A stretch of 64,000 nt of DNA from Neorhizobium sp. (GCA_028283725.1 JAPWKC010000004.1:62001-126000); one strand, 5' to 3'. Shown: positions 7,759-17,909, counted from the stretch's first letter. Notes: generated from the letters alone by a model not told the origin. Numbers and translations: made by a program.

Positions 7759-8794
7759 CGCTCATGTGGCGGGCGACGGCCGGGCGGCGGTGATCGCGGT
7801 CGATAATGAAGTCGTGGCCCTTCGGCTTGCGCCCGATCGCCTCGTCGATGGCACTCGACAGATAGGCCTCGTCATCGGAGGCGCGCAGCGCCGTGCGCAG
7901 GTCGGCGGCGTCGTTCTGGCCAAGGCACATATAAAGCGTGCCGGTGCAGGTGAGGCGGACGCGGTTGCAGCTCTCGCAGAAATTATGGGTCATCGGGGTG
8001 ATGAAACCCAGCCGGCCGCCGGTCTCCTTGACGGTGACGTATCGTGCCGGGCCGCCGGTCTGGTAGCCGCTGTCGATCAGGGTGAACTCGTCCGACAGTC
8101 CGGCGCGGACCTTCGAGAGCGGCAGGTAGCGATCGGTCCGGTCTTCCTCGATCTCGCCCATCGGCATGGTCTCGATCACGGTGAGGTCCATGCCGCGGCC
8201 ATGGGCGAAGCGCATCATGCCGGCGATCTCGTCCTCGTTGAAATCCTTGAGTGCCACCGCATTGAGCTTGATCTTCAGGCCGGCGCGCTGGGCAGCGTCG
8301 AGGCCTTCCATGACCTTGGAAAAATCGCCCCAGCGGGTGATCTGCCGAAACTTCTCCGGGTCGAGCGTATCGAGCGAAACGTTGATGCGCCGCACGCCGC
8401 AGTCGTAGAGTTCGTCCGCGTAACGGGCGAGCTGCGATCCGTTGGTGGTGAGCGTCAGTTCGTCGAGTGCACCGTCCTGGACCTGACGGCCAAGTTCGCG
8501 CACGAGATACATGATGTTCTTGCGCACCAGCGGCTCGCCGCCGGTCAGCCTGATCTTGCGGACGCCCTTGTCGATGAAGACGGAACAGAGACGGTTCAGT
8601 TCCTCAAGCGTCAGAAGATCCTTTTTCGGCAGGAAGGTCATGTTTTCCGCCATGCAATAAGTGCAGCGGAAATCGCATCGATCGGTCACGGATACGCGCA
8701 GATAGGTGACGGCCCGGCCAAACGGGTCGATCATCGGCTCGCTGCTGGTCTTCAGCGCCTCGGCGCTGCCGATCGGTCCTGCTATGGTATTCAA
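7745..8794 (-). CDS. moaA: GTP 3',8-cyclase MoaA
   Basis: A radical-SAM enzyme for the first step of molybdenum cofactor synthesis, turning GTP into 3',8-cyclo-dihydro-GTP. The SAM cluster cysteines are C40, C44 and C47 in [10 protein letters not shown]. The C-terminal cluster is C273, C276 and C290 ([13 protein letters not shown], then YMC). [10 protein letters not shown] supplies the SAM-binding segment. The protein ends in the conserved double glycine tail (SVTGG) needed for activity. The 349-residue length is normal. Confidence 0.96.
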   Translation of the reverse strand: MNTIAGPIGSAEALKTSSEPMIDPFGRAVTYLRVSVTDRCDFRCTYCMAENMTFLPKKDLLTLEELNRLCSVFIDKGVRKIRLTGGEPLVRKNIMYLVRELGRQVQDGALDELTLTTNGSQLARYADELYDCGVRRINVSLDTLDPEKFRQITRWGDFSKVMEGLDAAQRAGLKIKLNAVALKDFNEDEIAGMMRFAHGRGMDLTVIETMPMGEIEEDRTDRYLPLSKVRAGLSDEFTLIDSGYQTGGPARYVTVKETGGRLGFITPMTHNFCESCNRVRLTCTGTLYMCLGQNDAADLRTALRASDDEAYLSSAIDEAIGRKPKGHDFIIDRDHRRPAVARHMSVTGG

Positions 8795-8964
8795 TCGTTT
8801 TTCTCCTTGGCGCCAAGGTGGGTGCTTTGCACCGTTGCGTCAAGATCGACCGAAGCCTATCAGGGAGCCGGAAGATCGGACGTAACCGCCAGTTCCTCAT
8901 CTTAGGGCCGGGCGGGTCCGGTTCATAGGGGCGTCAAGCCGAATTTGCAAATAAGGAGAGCGTG

Positions 8965-9336
8965 ATGAGCGACATCTGGCCAACCGAATTGCGGGTCTCC
9001 CGCGACCGGCGCACGCTGACCGTGACATTTGCCAGCGGCGAGGTCTTTCCGCTGCCGGCCGAGCGCATGCGGGTGCTCTCTCCTTCTGCCGAAGTGCAGG
9101 GGCATGGGCCCGGCCAGAAGGTGACGGTTCCGGGCAAGCGGGACGTGGTCATCACCGGCGTGCTTGCCGCCGGCAATTACGCCGTGCGGGTCGCCTTCGA
9201 CGACGGGCATGACAGCGGCATCTTCACCTGGCCCTATCTGCATGAACTGGGCGAAAAGGGCGAGGCGCTGTTTGCCGCCTACGAGGGCGAGCTTGCCGAA
9301 AAAGGCCTGTCGCGGGATCGACCGGCGCGGCGGTAG
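8965..9336 (+). CDS. DUF971 (gamma-butyrobetaine hydroxylase-like N-terminal domain) protein
   Basis: A 123-residue single-domain protein (WPTELRVSRDRRTLTVTFASG; VVITGVLAAGNYAVRVAFDDGHDSGIFTWPYL). This domain is found alone in many proteobacteria, sometimes associated with iron-sulfur cluster proteins. Its biochemical role is not settled. An AAGGAGAG ribosome site at 8953-8960 fits the ATG at 8965 better than the GTG at 8962. The gene runs divergently from moaA. Confidence 0.85.
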   Translation: MSDIWPTELRVSRDRRTLTVTFASGEVFPLPAERMRVLSPSAEVQGHGPGQKVTVPGKRDVVITGVLAAGNYAVRVAFDDGHDSGIFTWPYLHELGEKGEALFAAYEGELAEKGLSRDRPARR

Positions 9337-9543
9337 CCGTTTGCGCTGACAGACCCGATGGCCGGCTTTTTCACGAGATCGGGGGCGGGGTCGCGCCAGC
9401 ATTGCGACTGCGGGCTGCACGGTGTCGCAGCGCTGTCATGATATGCCTTTATGGGCGCAAGCCATAAGGCAGGGGCCGCCGCCCGGTCTGCCCATGTCGT
9501 CGGCCGCTATCGGGCAAACACCATATCGGGAAGGGGTAAGGCG

Positions 9544-10152
9544 ATGACGATCATCACATCGGTCGAGGAACTGAAGGCGATCTATGCCGGCGTCTCGGAA
9601 GCCTCGCTCGTCAAGGTCACCGATCACCTGACGGCAGAATATCGGCAGATGATCGAGGCCTCGCCCTTCTGCGCCTTTGCGACGGTCGGGCCGGAGGGCA
9701 TGGATTGCTCGCCGCGCGGCGATCTCGGCGGCGTTGTCCGGATCGAGGATGACCGGACGCTTGCCCTGCCGGACTGGCGCGGCAACAACCGTATCGATTC
9801 GCTCATCAACATCGTGCGCGATCCGCGCGTGGCGCTGATGTTCCTTGTTCCCGGCTCCAATACGGCCATGCGCGTCAACGGACGAGCGGTCGTCTCCGTC
9901 GACCCTGTGCTGCTTGCCAGTTTCGAGATGGATGGCCGGCATCCGCGCAGCGTCACGGTTTTGACGATCGCGGAGGTCTATTTCCAGTGCGCGCGGGCGC
10001 TGATACGGGCGGAGTTGTGGAACCCGGAGCGTTTCGTCGATCCGAAGACGTTGCCGACGCCCGGCACGCTTCTGAAAGCGGCAAAGGACGATTTCGACAA
10101 GGACACCTATGATCGCGAGTGGCCCGAACGCGCCGCCAAGACCATGTGGTGA
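9544..10152 (+). CDS. Pyridoxamine 5'-phosphate oxidase-type flavoprotein (MSMEG_1061-like)
   Basis: A 202-residue protein of the FMN-binding split-barrel fold. FAFATVGPEGMDCSPRGD-type sequence near residues 40-60 and LPDWRGNNRIDSL match the PPOX subfamily around mycobacterial MSMEG_1061. It is not the PdxH of vitamin B6 synthesis. The substrate is unknown. The frame is open upstream to 9451, but the ATG at 9544 has a GGGGTAAGG purine-rich site and gives the expected N-terminus (MTIITSVEELKAIY). Confidence 0.78.
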   Translation: MTIITSVEELKAIYAGVSEASLVKVTDHLTAEYRQMIEASPFCAFATVGPEGMDCSPRGDLGGVVRIEDDRTLALPDWRGNNRIDSLINIVRDPRVALMFLVPGSNTAMRVNGRAVVSVDPVLLASFEMDGRHPRSVTVLTIAEVYFQCARALIRAELWNPERFVDPKTLPTPGTLLKAAKDDFDKDTYDREWPERAAKTMW

Positions 10153-10226
10153 GGCCCGTGGGTGTCGGGATCATCCGGTGACGGTTGCGGCCGGCGGCGA
10201 AATCGGCGCCGGCGCTTCGGTCACGG

Positions 10227-11297
10227 TCACTTTTTGTAGATCAACCAGCTCTTGCCGACATAATCCTTCTTCATGCTCTCTTCGAACAGGATCGACCTGT
10301 TGCGGCCGGTATTCTTGGCCATGTAGAGGGCCGTGTCGGAATGCGAGTAGAGCTCGCCCGGATCGGTCGCCTGCGAGGCCATGGCGTAGCCGAGCGAAAT
10401 GGTCACCGGCCCGTAATTGATGCCTGAACGGGAATTGCGGAAACCGCGTGTTTCGAGTGCGCGGCGGATCCGCTCGCACATGATCATCACTTCATCTGGC
10501 GTATTGCCCTCGACGATGAGGGCGAATTCCTCGCCGCCGGTGCGGGCGACGAAGACATCCTTGCGGACGTTGGAGCGCATGACGGAGGCCACCGTGGCGA
10601 GGATCTTGTCGCCGACCGGATGGCCATAGGTGTCGTTGATCTTCTTGAAATTGTCGATATCGGCCAGAACGAGCGCGGTGATCGGCAGGCTGCCCTGATT
10701 GTCGAAGATCGTCGCCAGCTTCTCGTCGAAGGCGCGGCGGTTGGCCAGCCGTGTCAAACTGTCGGTATTGGCGATGCGCTTGTACTCGTCGAGTTCCTTG
10801 CGCACCTGATCCATTTCCTGGGACCGCTGCGTCATGTCGTCGACGGTGCGTTCGCCATGCGCCATCGTATGGCCCGTGGCTTCGCTCAGGAGGCCGATGG
10901 CGTTGCGGATCAGGTCGGCGGAGAAATTGCTCTTGGAATTGATGCGATGCGCCGTCTCGCCAAGCAGCCTGTTATAGCTCTCAAGCGAATTCTGTTCCTG
11001 GCGCAGCACTTTCAAAAGCGCGTCGAGTTCGCCGAGCAGCTTGACATGCGCCCGTTCGATGACGGCGATATGGCCGGTGCCCAGATGGATTTCCGAAAGA
11101 CTGTCGAGTTCTTCCTGGGTGGCGCGATTGCCCAGTGCGGCCAATTCCTGCGTCAATTCAGGATTGGAACCCAGATAGGCTTCGTAGAAAAGCTGATAGT
11201 TGCGAGGAATGGGAGCGACGCCCATCGACCTCACAGCATATACAATTTGCCCGACGATGTCTGACGTTTGCGCCTTTGGCGCAGCGGCCGTACTCAT
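10227..11297 (-). CDS. GGDEF-domain diguanylate cyclase
   Basis: A 356-residue soluble protein that should make cyclic di-GMP from two GTP. The N-terminal half (about 1-190) is helical with no known sensory motif. The C-terminal GGDEF domain has the active-site GGEEF at 254-258, a functional variant, plus DIDNFKKINDTYGHPVGD and SDTALYMAKNTGRN. The usual RxxD inhibitory site five residues before GGEEF is not seen (the stretch reads VRKDVFVART), so product inhibition may be absent. The ATG at 11297 has a GGAGG site seven bases upstream; the frame extends to 11351 without one. Confidence 0.9.
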   Translation of the reverse strand: MSTAAAPKAQTSDIVGQIVYAVRSMGVAPIPRNYQLFYEAYLGSNPELTQELAALGNRATQEELDSLSEIHLGTGHIAVIERAHVKLLGELDALLKVLRQEQNSLESYNRLLGETAHRINSKSNFSADLIRNAIGLLSEATGHTMAHGERTVDDMTQRSQEMDQVRKELDEYKRIANTDSLTRLANRRAFDEKLATIFDNQGSLPITALVLADIDNFKKINDTYGHPVGDKILATVASVMRSNVRKDVFVARTGGEEFALIVEGNTPDEVMIMCERIRRALETRGFRNSRSGINYGPVTISLGYAMASQATDPGELYSHSDTALYMAKNTGRNRSILFEESMKKDYVGKSWLIYKK

Positions 11298-11612
11298 CTT
11301 CAGCCTCCGTTTCCCTCTAACCTGGGTAATTCCGTCAGTATTTAGATGCAAAACATTGGAAAAGAATTAAGGCAGACGGAGATGTCGACCTGCTTATGCG
11401 TATTTCTTGCTTAAGCTGTTTCTTTATCAAGTAAAGACGGCAATAATTTTCCAAATGCGATACGTTGTTTGGATTTTTAATATGGTTTCGTGCGGATGTC
11501 GTATCAGAAGCCTGATCGCGCCAAGGGCAAGTGTTTAGCGCCTTTTGGACTGCGATTCTTCTCCTGCGGACCCTTACAGCCCGCAGGAGAGGGTGTCGTC
11601 AAGCCGAATGTT
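11298..11612. other. Intergenic region between the cyclase and fumC
   Basis: 315 bp, fairly AT-rich at 11340-11500. It should contain the cyclase promoter on the minus strand and the fumC 3' end. Apart from a 10-bp hairpin at 11560-11590 I see nothing definite. Confidence 0.5.
11560..11590 (-). terminator. Hairpin downstream of fumC
   Basis: TCTCCTGCGG at 11560-11569 pairs exactly with CCGCAGGAGA at 11581-11590 around an 11-base loop. On the minus strand it lies 22 bases past the fumC stop. No T-run follows, so it may be a transcript-end stabiliser rather than an efficient terminator. Confidence 0.5.
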
Positions 11613-13004
11613 TTACTTCGGGCCGATCATGTTTTCCGGACGGACATACTGGTCGAACTCTTCGTTCGTCAGGTAACCGCCGCCGACGGCTTCGTCGCGA
11701 AGGGTCGTGCCGTTCTTGTGAGCGGTCTTGGCGATCTTGGCGCAAATGTCGTAGCCGAGTTTCGAGTTCAGCGCCGTGACCAGCATCAGGGAGTTTTCGA
11801 CGCCCTTCCGGATGTTGTCTTCGCGTGCCTCGATGCCGGTGACGCAATTGTCGGTGAAGGAGACGGCGGCATCGCCGAGCAACTGCACGGACTGCAGGAA
11901 GTTATAGGCCATCATCGGATTGTAGACATTGAGCTCGAAATGGCCCTGGCTGCCGGCAAAGGTGAGTGCCGCATGGTTGCCGAAGATGTGGGCGCAGACC
12001 TGGGTGAGGGCTTCCGACTGGGTCGGGTTGACCTTGCCCGGCATGATCGACGAGCCCGGCTCGTTTTCCGGCAGCGAGAGTTCGCCGAGGCCGGCACGCG
12101 GGCCGGAGCCGAGGAAGCGGATGTCGTTGGCGATCTTGAAGAGTGCGGCGGCGGCCGCATTGATGGCGCCGTGCGCAAAGACCATCGAATCATGCGAGGC
12201 AAGCGCCTCGAACTTGTTCGGCGCGGTGACGAAGGGCAGGTCGGTGATCTTCGAGATCTCGTCGGCGACCTTTTCGGCAAAGCCGATCGGGGCGTTGAGG
12301 CCGGTACCGACCGCCGTGCCGCCCTGGGCAAGCTTGGAGAGCGCCGGAAGCGTCAGTTCGATATTGGCGATCGCAGAGCCGACCTGTGCCGCGTAGCCGG
12401 AGAATTCCTGGCCGAGCGTCAGGGGCGTTGCATCCTGCGTATGCGTGCGGCCGATCTTGATGATGTGCGAGAAGGCCTTGACCTTGATCTCCAGCGCTTG
12501 GTGCAGGTGCTTCAGCGCGGGCAGGAGATGGCGAACGATGGTCTCGACGCAGGCGATGTGCATGGCCGTCGGATAGGTGTCGTTCGACGACTGGCTCATG
12601 TTGACGTGATCGTTGGGGTGAACCGGCTTCTTGGAGCCCATCACGCCGCCGAGCATTTCGATGGCGCGGTTGGAGATCACCTCGTTGGCATTCATGTTCG
12701 ACTGCGTGCCGGAACCGGTCTGCCAGACGACCAGCGGGAAGTGGTCGTCGAGCTTGCCGTCGATGACTTCCTGCGCCGCCGCGATGATCGCCTTGCCGAG
12801 ATCCTTGTCGAGGCCGGCGAGTTCCATATTGGCGCGGGCCGCGGCCTGCTTGACGATGCCGAGCGCGCGCACGACCGCGAGCGGCTGTTTCTCCCAGCCG
12901 ATCTTGAAATTGCCGAGCGATCGCTGTGCCTGTGCGCCCCAGTAACGGTCGCTCGCGACGTCGATCGGGCCGAAGGTATCGGTTTCTGTGCGGGTCGTTG
13001 CCAT
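11613..13004 (-). CDS. fumC: Fumarate hydratase class II
   Basis: Interconverts fumarate and L-malate in the TCA cycle; iron-independent cytoplasmic homotetramer. The superfamily signature [20 protein letters not shown] segment appears as [12 protein letters not shown] near residues 318-330. [14 protein letters not shown] and [21 protein letters not shown] give the remaining active-site regions. The 463-residue length is normal. It stands alone. Confidence 0.97.
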   Translation of the reverse strand: MATTRTETDTFGPIDVASDRYWGAQAQRSLGNFKIGWEKQPLAVVRALGIVKQAAARANMELAGLDKDLGKAIIAAAQEVIDGKLDDHFPLVVWQTGSGTQSNMNANEVISNRAIEMLGGVMGSKKPVHPNDHVNMSQSSNDTYPTAMHIACVETIVRHLLPALKHLHQALEIKVKAFSHIIKIGRTHTQDATPLTLGQEFSGYAAQVGSAIANIELTLPALSKLAQGGTAVGTGLNAPIGFAEKVADEISKITDLPFVTAPNKFEALASHDSMVFAHGAINAAAAALFKIANDIRFLGSGPRAGLGELSLPENEPGSSIMPGKVNPTQSEALTQVCAHIFGNHAALTFAGSQGHFELNVYNPMMAYNFLQSVQLLGDAAVSFTDNCVTGIEAREDNIRKGVENSLMLVTALNSKLGYDICAKIAKTAHKNGTTLRDEAVGGGYLTNEEFDQYVRPENMIGPK

Positions 13005-13378
13005 TGTTGCTGCCTCTGCTCCTCAGTATCTGGCCGCCGGTCACGCCGATGCTATCAAGATCGCGTCATTCCTTCATCCCGGCCGGCCGCATTACTATAC
13101 GATTGTTGCAGCACCGCAAGCCGCAGGAAATGGCCGCTGGCGGGCGATCTGCGTGATCTTTCGGACACGCGGATGCGAAATATCACAGAAGTTTCAACTG
13201 TCCGCCATCGGCTCATGGTTGCTCGTCAGTAAAAATTTAACGAATATTTTCTTAACGTTCAGTCGGCGGCGCAACACGGATCCTGTCCAGCGTGAAAGAT
13301 TTGTGTATCTGACCGTTTCTTTCCATCCCTCACGCGATCGGCTAGATGGCGTGACAGCTATTCGGCTCGCGAAGCAAG
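13005..13378. other. Divergent intergenic region, fumC / L,D-transpeptidase
   Basis: 374 bp with AT-rich patches at 13180-13260 (for example TTTAACGAATATTTTCTTAACG). It should hold both promoters, but no -35/-10 pair was convincing. No gene is supported. Confidence 0.5.
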
Positions 13379-15427
13379 ATGCGGGCGCAGACCACGGGGA
13401 CTACATTGCAGAAGAGATTGAACAAGACTTCGCGAGCGCTTGCCTTGGTGTCGGGCCTGGCCATCACCGCAGGCCTCGGCGCGCCTGCGCATGCTATGAC
13501 CCTGATGGACTTCATTCGGGGCGGGCAGGGCAAGGGCAAGGCTTCCGACCAGAGCGTGCCGGGTGTCGTGTCGCCGATGCCGAACGAGCGTCAGCTCGCC
13601 GATCCCGAACCTTTGCCGAAGGTGTCCGCGCCTAAATACCTGAGCTATAAGGCCGATGCCGCACGGCTGGTGCGGACCGCCGGTTTTGCCGCGTCCGCAG
13701 CCACCGACGGCTCCAAGCTCCTGGTTCAGGCCAAGGTCGCCGCGCCGAACGATATCGCTTCGGCGCTTGAAGCCTTCTACGGCCACAATGGCGCACCGCT
13801 CTGGGTCTCCGCAGGCGATGTCAACGACAAGGCGAAGGCCGTCGTTGCACTGCTTTCGCGCGCCGATGAATTCGGTCTCGATCCGGCAGACTATGCGGTC
13901 ACGGTTCCCGCTCTGACGACCGCCAGCATCACACCGCCGGCGGCTCCTGTTCCGGCTGCCGATGCGCCGGCTACCGCCGCTCCGGCGGATGCGTCCGCTG
14001 CTGCTGCAGCGTCTTCTGCACCGGCCCCGGCTGCACCGACAGGTGATGCATCTGCTGCGGCCGCTCCGGCCACAGCTGCTCCGCCGGCTGCCCCGGCAAC
14101 GCCCGCCCTCGTCTCCGACGAACATGGCCGTGAACTGATGCAGTTCGAACTGGCGCTGTCGGCAAAGGCGCTGATGTTTGCGCAGGACATGGTGCGCGGT
14201 CGCCTCGATCCGAACCGGATCTCCGAATATCACGATTTCAAGCGCAAGAACGTCGATCTGGCCGCAACGCTTTCCGCATTGCAGACCGGTGCTGACGATG
14301 GTGCGTATCTGTCCAATCTCGGCCCGAAAAATTCCGAATTCGAACAGCTGAAGGCGGAACTTGCGCGTCTGAAGACCGAGGTGACGAACGAGCAGACCGC
14401 GATCAAGCTGCCCGACAACCTGCTACTTAAGCCAGGTGCAAGCAGCCCGGAACTTGCCAATGTCGTCGCCGCCATCCAGCATGCCGGTTCAGAGGCGTTC
14501 AAGACGAAGTTTTCCGCGACGCTCACCGGCTACCAGCAGACGCCGGATTACACGCCGGACCTGGTCGACATGGTCAAGGGGTTCCAGAGCGAGAAGGGCC
14601 TGAAGGCCGACGGCGTGATCGGCAATGCGACGGTTCGCAAGATGGTCGGCGAAACGGTCGAGGACAAGGTGCAGAAGGTCGTCGTCGCCATGGAGCAGGC
14701 GCGCTGGCTGCCGGCCGATCTCGGCCCGCGCTACGTCCTGATCAACCAGGCCGCATTCCGCGTCTACTATCATGAGAACGGCCAGGAGCAGTTCTCGATG
14801 CGCGCCGTCGTCGGCGCCAAGGCGCATCAGACCTTCTTCTTCCAGGACCAGATCCAGACGGTGGAATTCAACCCCTATTGGGGCGTGCCGCAGTCGATCA
14901 TCATCAACGAGATGCTGCCGCGTCTGCGCCAGGATGCCGGCTATCTGGATCGCCTCGGCTATGAAGTGACCGTCAACGGCAAGGCTGTGCCGTCTTCGAG
15001 CGTCAACTGGTACGGTTCGGTGCAGAATGTCGGCGTGCGGCAACCGCCGTCGAGCGACAATGCGCTTGGCGACCTGAAGATCCTTTTCCCGAATGCCCAT
15101 GCGATCTACATGCATGACACGCCGGCCAAGAGCTTCTTCAACCGCGACATGCGCGCCTTGAGCCATGGTTGCGTGCGCCTGCAGGAGCCGCGCAAGATGG
15201 CGGCGGCCGTTCTCGGCATCTCGCAGCAGGAGGTCGATGCACGCATCGCCGGCGGCAAGAACGAAGCCGCGAAGGTGCCGACGAAATTCCCGGTCTATGT
15301 CGCCTATTTCACCGCCTGGCCGAACAAGGACGGCCATGTCGAGTATTTCGGCGATGTCTACGATCGCGATCAGGCGACGCTGAAGGCGCTGGATATCACC
15401 AGCAAGGCACGTTCGACCCAGATCTGA
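13379..15427 (+). CDS. Large L,D-transpeptidase with peptidoglycan-binding domain
   Basis: A 682-residue envelope enzyme of the YcbB/LdtD type that forms 3-3 crosslinks in peptidoglycan, the dominant crosslink in polar-growing Rhizobiaceae. The N-terminus (KRLNKTSRALALVSGLAIT...AHA) is a signal peptide. Residues 90-180 belong to the scaffold domain. An Ala/Pro-rich linker runs from about 186 to 244. A peptidoglycan-binding domain follows near 390-420 (LVDMVKGFQSEKGLKADGVIG). The YkuD catalytic domain ends with SHGCVRLQEP, giving His596 and the nucleophile Cys598. The linker is a large low-complexity insertion in the N-terminal domain. Confidence 0.92.
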   Translation: MRAQTTGTTLQKRLNKTSRALALVSGLAITAGLGAPAHAMTLMDFIRGGQGKGKASDQSVPGVVSPMPNERQLADPEPLPKVSAPKYLSYKADAARLVRTAGFAASAATDGSKLLVQAKVAAPNDIASALEAFYGHNGAPLWVSAGDVNDKAKAVVALLSRADEFGLDPADYAVTVPALTTASITPPAAPVPAADAPATAAPADASAAAAASSAPAPAAPTGDASAAAAPATAAPPAAPATPALVSDEHGRELMQFELALSAKALMFAQDMVRGRLDPNRISEYHDFKRKNVDLAATLSALQTGADDGAYLSNLGPKNSEFEQLKAELARLKTEVTNEQTAIKLPDNLLLKPGASSPELANVVAAIQHAGSEAFKTKFSATLTGYQQTPDYTPDLVDMVKGFQSEKGLKADGVIGNATVRKMVGETVEDKVQKVVVAMEQARWLPADLGPRYVLINQAAFRVYYHENGQEQFSMRAVVGAKAHQTFFFQDQIQTVEFNPYWGVPQSIIINEMLPRLRQDAGYLDRLGYEVTVNGKAVPSSSVNWYGSVQNVGVRQPPSSDNALGDLKILFPNAHAIYMHDTPAKSFFNRDMRALSHGCVRLQEPRKMAAAVLGISQQEVDARIAGGKNEAAKVPTKFPVYVAYFTAWPNKDGHVEYFGDVYDRDQATLKALDITSKARSTQI

Positions 15428-15461
15428 GCATCCGCTCGAGATTGAAAAGCAATCGATATGC

Positions 15462-15488
15462 AAACGGCGGCCTTCGGGCCGCCGTTTT
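15462..15488. terminator. Bidirectional terminator between the L,D-transpeptidase gene and gph
   Basis: AAACGGCGGCC at 15462-15472 pairs with GGCCGCCGTTT at 15477-15487 around a TTCG tetraloop. The A and T ends make it usable on both strands, which fits two converging genes. Confidence 0.8.
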
Positions 15489-15512
15489 CGTGTCCGGTCG
15501 GGTTTCGTCGCG

Positions 15513-16253
15513 TCAGGCGCTTGCGGCGATCAGGTCCCGGATCAGGGCAGGCGTGATCTCGTCAAAGTGATCGACGATGCGATCTGCGCCAAGCTCCTCG
15601 GCCGGGACATCCGAGTAGCCGAAGCGAACCGCGATCGAGGGAATGTTTGCGTTGCGGGCGGCGAGAATGTCGTTGATGCTGTCTCCGACCATCACCGTGG
15701 CGTTTTTCGAGGCGCCGGCCTTTTCGATCGTGCCGAAGATATGGCCGGCATCCGGCTTTCGCACCGCAAACGTATTGCCGCCGGTGATCGTGGGGAACCG
15801 ATCTGTGAGGCCGAGCCTATCGATGAGCGGCCTTGCCAGTTCCTCGGCCTTGTTGGTGCAGACCGCAAGGCCGAAGCCGGCAGCGGCAAGGTTGGACAGG
15901 CAGGTTTCCGCGCCGGGATAGGGACGGCTCTTGCCGGGCATGTGGGCGGCGTAATGCGCCATGAAACGGTCGAAAAGCGTCGTGAAGGTCGCCTCGTCCA
16001 ATGGCGTGCGCCGCAGTTCGAAAGCGCGGGTGATCATCACCTTGACGCCCTGGCCGACGAGATAGGTCACGTCGTCGAAGGTGACGGGTTGCATGCCGAC
16101 GGCCTCGATCGTGTGGTTCAGGCTGTCGATCAGATCGGGCGCGGTATCGACAAGCGTGCCGTCGAGATCGAAGATCACGAGCGGCGCTGGCGTCTCGTCC
16201 CTGCCTGCTGTTTCGCTTTCGCTCGCTGCTGCTGAACCTTCCGATATCGGCAC
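15513..16253 (-). CDS. gph: Phosphoglycolate phosphatase, HAD family
   Basis: Hydrolyses 2-phosphoglycolate, a product of DNA repair and of oxygenation reactions. HAD motif I is VIFDLDGTLVDTAPD, with the nucleophile Asp near residue 29. Motif II is the CTNK segment, motif III uses the Lys of RKPD, and motif IV is VMVGDSINDILAARNA. A helical cap lies between motifs I and II. At 246 residues it is slightly long because of a Ser/Ala/Glu-rich N-terminal 20 residues. Gph is the best reading, though HAD substrates are hard to prove from sequence. Confidence 0.87.
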   Translation of the reverse strand: MPISEGSAAASESETAGRDETPAPLVIFDLDGTLVDTAPDLIDSLNHTIEAVGMQPVTFDDVTYLVGQGVKVMITRAFELRRTPLDEATFTTLFDRFMAHYAAHMPGKSRPYPGAETCLSNLAAAGFGLAVCTNKAEELARPLIDRLGLTDRFPTITGGNTFAVRKPDAGHIFGTIEKAGASKNATVMVGDSINDILAARNANIPSIAVRFGYSDVPAEELGADRIVDHFDEITPALIRDLIAASA

Positions 16254-16447
16254 GAAAACCTCCCTTGATGTCGTTCTGCAATGGGTATGACGGGCGATTG
16301 CCGGCCGTCTTACGCGATGGTCGGGCGACTATGGGGGATTCGTCCGTGCGGCAAAAGGCTTGTGTCAGTTTAGCTTCGGGGGGCCTTTCGTTTGCCAATG
16401 GAGGCGTGTAAACAGCACACGGCGAAACAGCGGGGAGCGTGTGGCGG

Positions 16448-17143
16448 ATGGACGCCCGGCAAATGAAGGTCAAGGCAGCAGCGGCGGCGCTCACCTATGT
16501 CGATGACGGCATGCGTCTCGGCATCGGCACCGGATCGACGGCCGAGGAATTCGTGCGGCTTCTGGCCGAGCGGGTGCATGGCGGTCTGAAGATCGAGGGC
16601 GTGCCGACATCCGAGCGGACCGCGCGGCTGTGCCTCGAACTCGGCGTTCCCCTGAAATCTCTCGATGAATTGCCGGAACTCGACCTCACCATCGACGGCG
16701 CCGACGAATTCGATGCGGCCCTCACCCTGGTCAAAGGCGGCGGCGGCGCATTGTTGCGCGAAAAGATCGTCGCGGCCGCATCCGCCCGGATGATCGTGAT
16801 CGCCGACGAAAGCAAGCTGGTCGATATGCTCGGCGCGTTTGCGCTGCCGATCGAGGTCAACCCGTTCGGGCTCGAAGCGACGCGGATCTCGATCGAAAAG
16901 GCCGCCGCGAGGCTCGGGCTTTCGGGCGAATTGACGTTGCGCCACAAGGGCGGCGAGGTTTTCTCGACCGACGGCGGGCACTACATTCTCGACGCATCTT
17001 TTGGCCGTATTCCTGATGCAGACGCTCTTTCCGGGGCGCTGCACGCCATACCCGGTGTTGTGGAACACGGTCTGTTCATTCACATGGCGTCCTTAGCGAT
17101 CCTCGCCGGCGAAGCGGGTGTGCGGACGTTGGAAGCGAATTAA
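16448..17143 (+). CDS. rpiA: Ribose-5-phosphate isomerase A
   Basis: Interconverts ribose 5-phosphate and ribulose 5-phosphate in the pentose phosphate pathway. Family motifs are [37 protein letters not shown] and the Lys of ADESK. The GTG at 16439 is in frame, but GGGGAG at 16432-16437 is correctly spaced for the ATG at 16448, giving 231 residues. The DUF2059 gene follows 18 bp later and may be cotranscribed. Confidence 0.95.
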   Translation: MDARQMKVKAAAAALTYVDDGMRLGIGTGSTAEEFVRLLAERVHGGLKIEGVPTSERTARLCLELGVPLKSLDELPELDLTIDGADEFDAALTLVKGGGGALLREKIVAAASARMIVIADESKLVDMLGAFALPIEVNPFGLEATRISIEKAAARLGLSGELTLRHKGGEVFSTDGGHYILDASFGRIPDADALSGALHAIPGVVEHGLFIHMASLAILAGEAGVRTLEAN

Positions 17144-17161
17144 ACTAGGAGCTGTTTACTC

Positions 17162-17761
17162 ATGATCAAATACGCGGTTTTCGGCCGTTCCGCCGTCCTC
17201 GCGATCCTTCTGTCCGGTGCAGCGGCGGCCTCTGCCCAGGCTCAGGACGTCACCGATGCGCAGATCGCTGCGGCGCGTCAGGCGATCGCTTCGATGAAGG
17301 TCACCGATAATTACGACAACATTCTGCCGAACCTTGCTGAACGCCTGAAGGGCCAGTTCATCCAGGCTTCGCCGAATTTCCAGACGCAGATCTCGACGAT
17401 CGTCGACCAGCAGGCGCTGGCGCTTGCACCGCGCCGTGCGGACCTCGAAAAGGAAGCCGCGACAATCTACGCGAAGAACTTTTCGACCGACGAGCTGAAG
17501 CAGATCTCGACCTTCTTCACGACAGATGCCGGCAAGAAGCTTCTGACCAACCAGCCGCTGATCGCGCGCGAAATGACCCGCGCTGCGGAAATCTGGGCAA
17601 ACGGCATCTCGCGCGACCTGAACGACGGCTCGACCAACAAGCTGCGCGGCGTGATCGACACGACCAAGGTGCAGATGCCGGTCGTCGATGCCGCGCCGGC
17701 TCCGGCGGCGGCTGCCGCCAAGCCCGCCGCCAAGGCACCGGCTCCGTCGCCGAAGCCCTGA
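17162..17761 (+). CDS. Secreted DUF2059 protein
   Basis: A 199-residue protein with a cleavable signal peptide (AVLAILLSGAAAASAQAQ). Residues 25-165 form the DUF2059 helical domain (KNFSTDELKQISTFFTTDAGKKLL). The last 25 residues are an Ala/Pro/Lys tail (PAPAAAAAKPAAKAPAP). It is predicted to be periplasmic. Its function is unknown. AGGAG lies about 10 bases before the ATG, and a strong terminator follows. Confidence 0.85.
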   Translation: MIKYAVFGRSAVLAILLSGAAAASAQAQDVTDAQIAAARQAIASMKVTDNYDNILPNLAERLKGQFIQASPNFQTQISTIVDQQALALAPRRADLEKEAATIYAKNFSTDELKQISTFFTTDAGKKLLTNQPLIAREMTRAAEIWANGISRDLNDGSTNKLRGVIDTTKVQMPVVDAAPAPAAAAAKPAAKAPAPSPKP

Positions 17762-17794
17762 TCGAACGGTCTCGACCTTTTCAAGCCTTTGATG

Positions 17795-17820
17795 AAAGCC
17801 CGGAGCGATCCGGGCTTTTT
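17795..17820 (+). terminator. Terminator of the rpiA-DUF2059 unit
   Basis: AAAGCCCGGA at 17795-17804 pairs perfectly with TCCGGGCTTT at 17809-17818 around GCGA, with a T-run at 17816-17820. Confidence 0.85.
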
Positions 17821-17909
17821 CTTGTTCGGTTCCATGCCTATATGAGGCACGCATTTCAGCCTTATCGGTCAGCCCTCGGCTTTCCCGGCATGTTCTCAAG
17901 GAGATAGTG

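Noticed and set aside
11490..13232. A 580-codon open frame antisense to fumC
   Set aside because: Shadow frame; fumC is certain.
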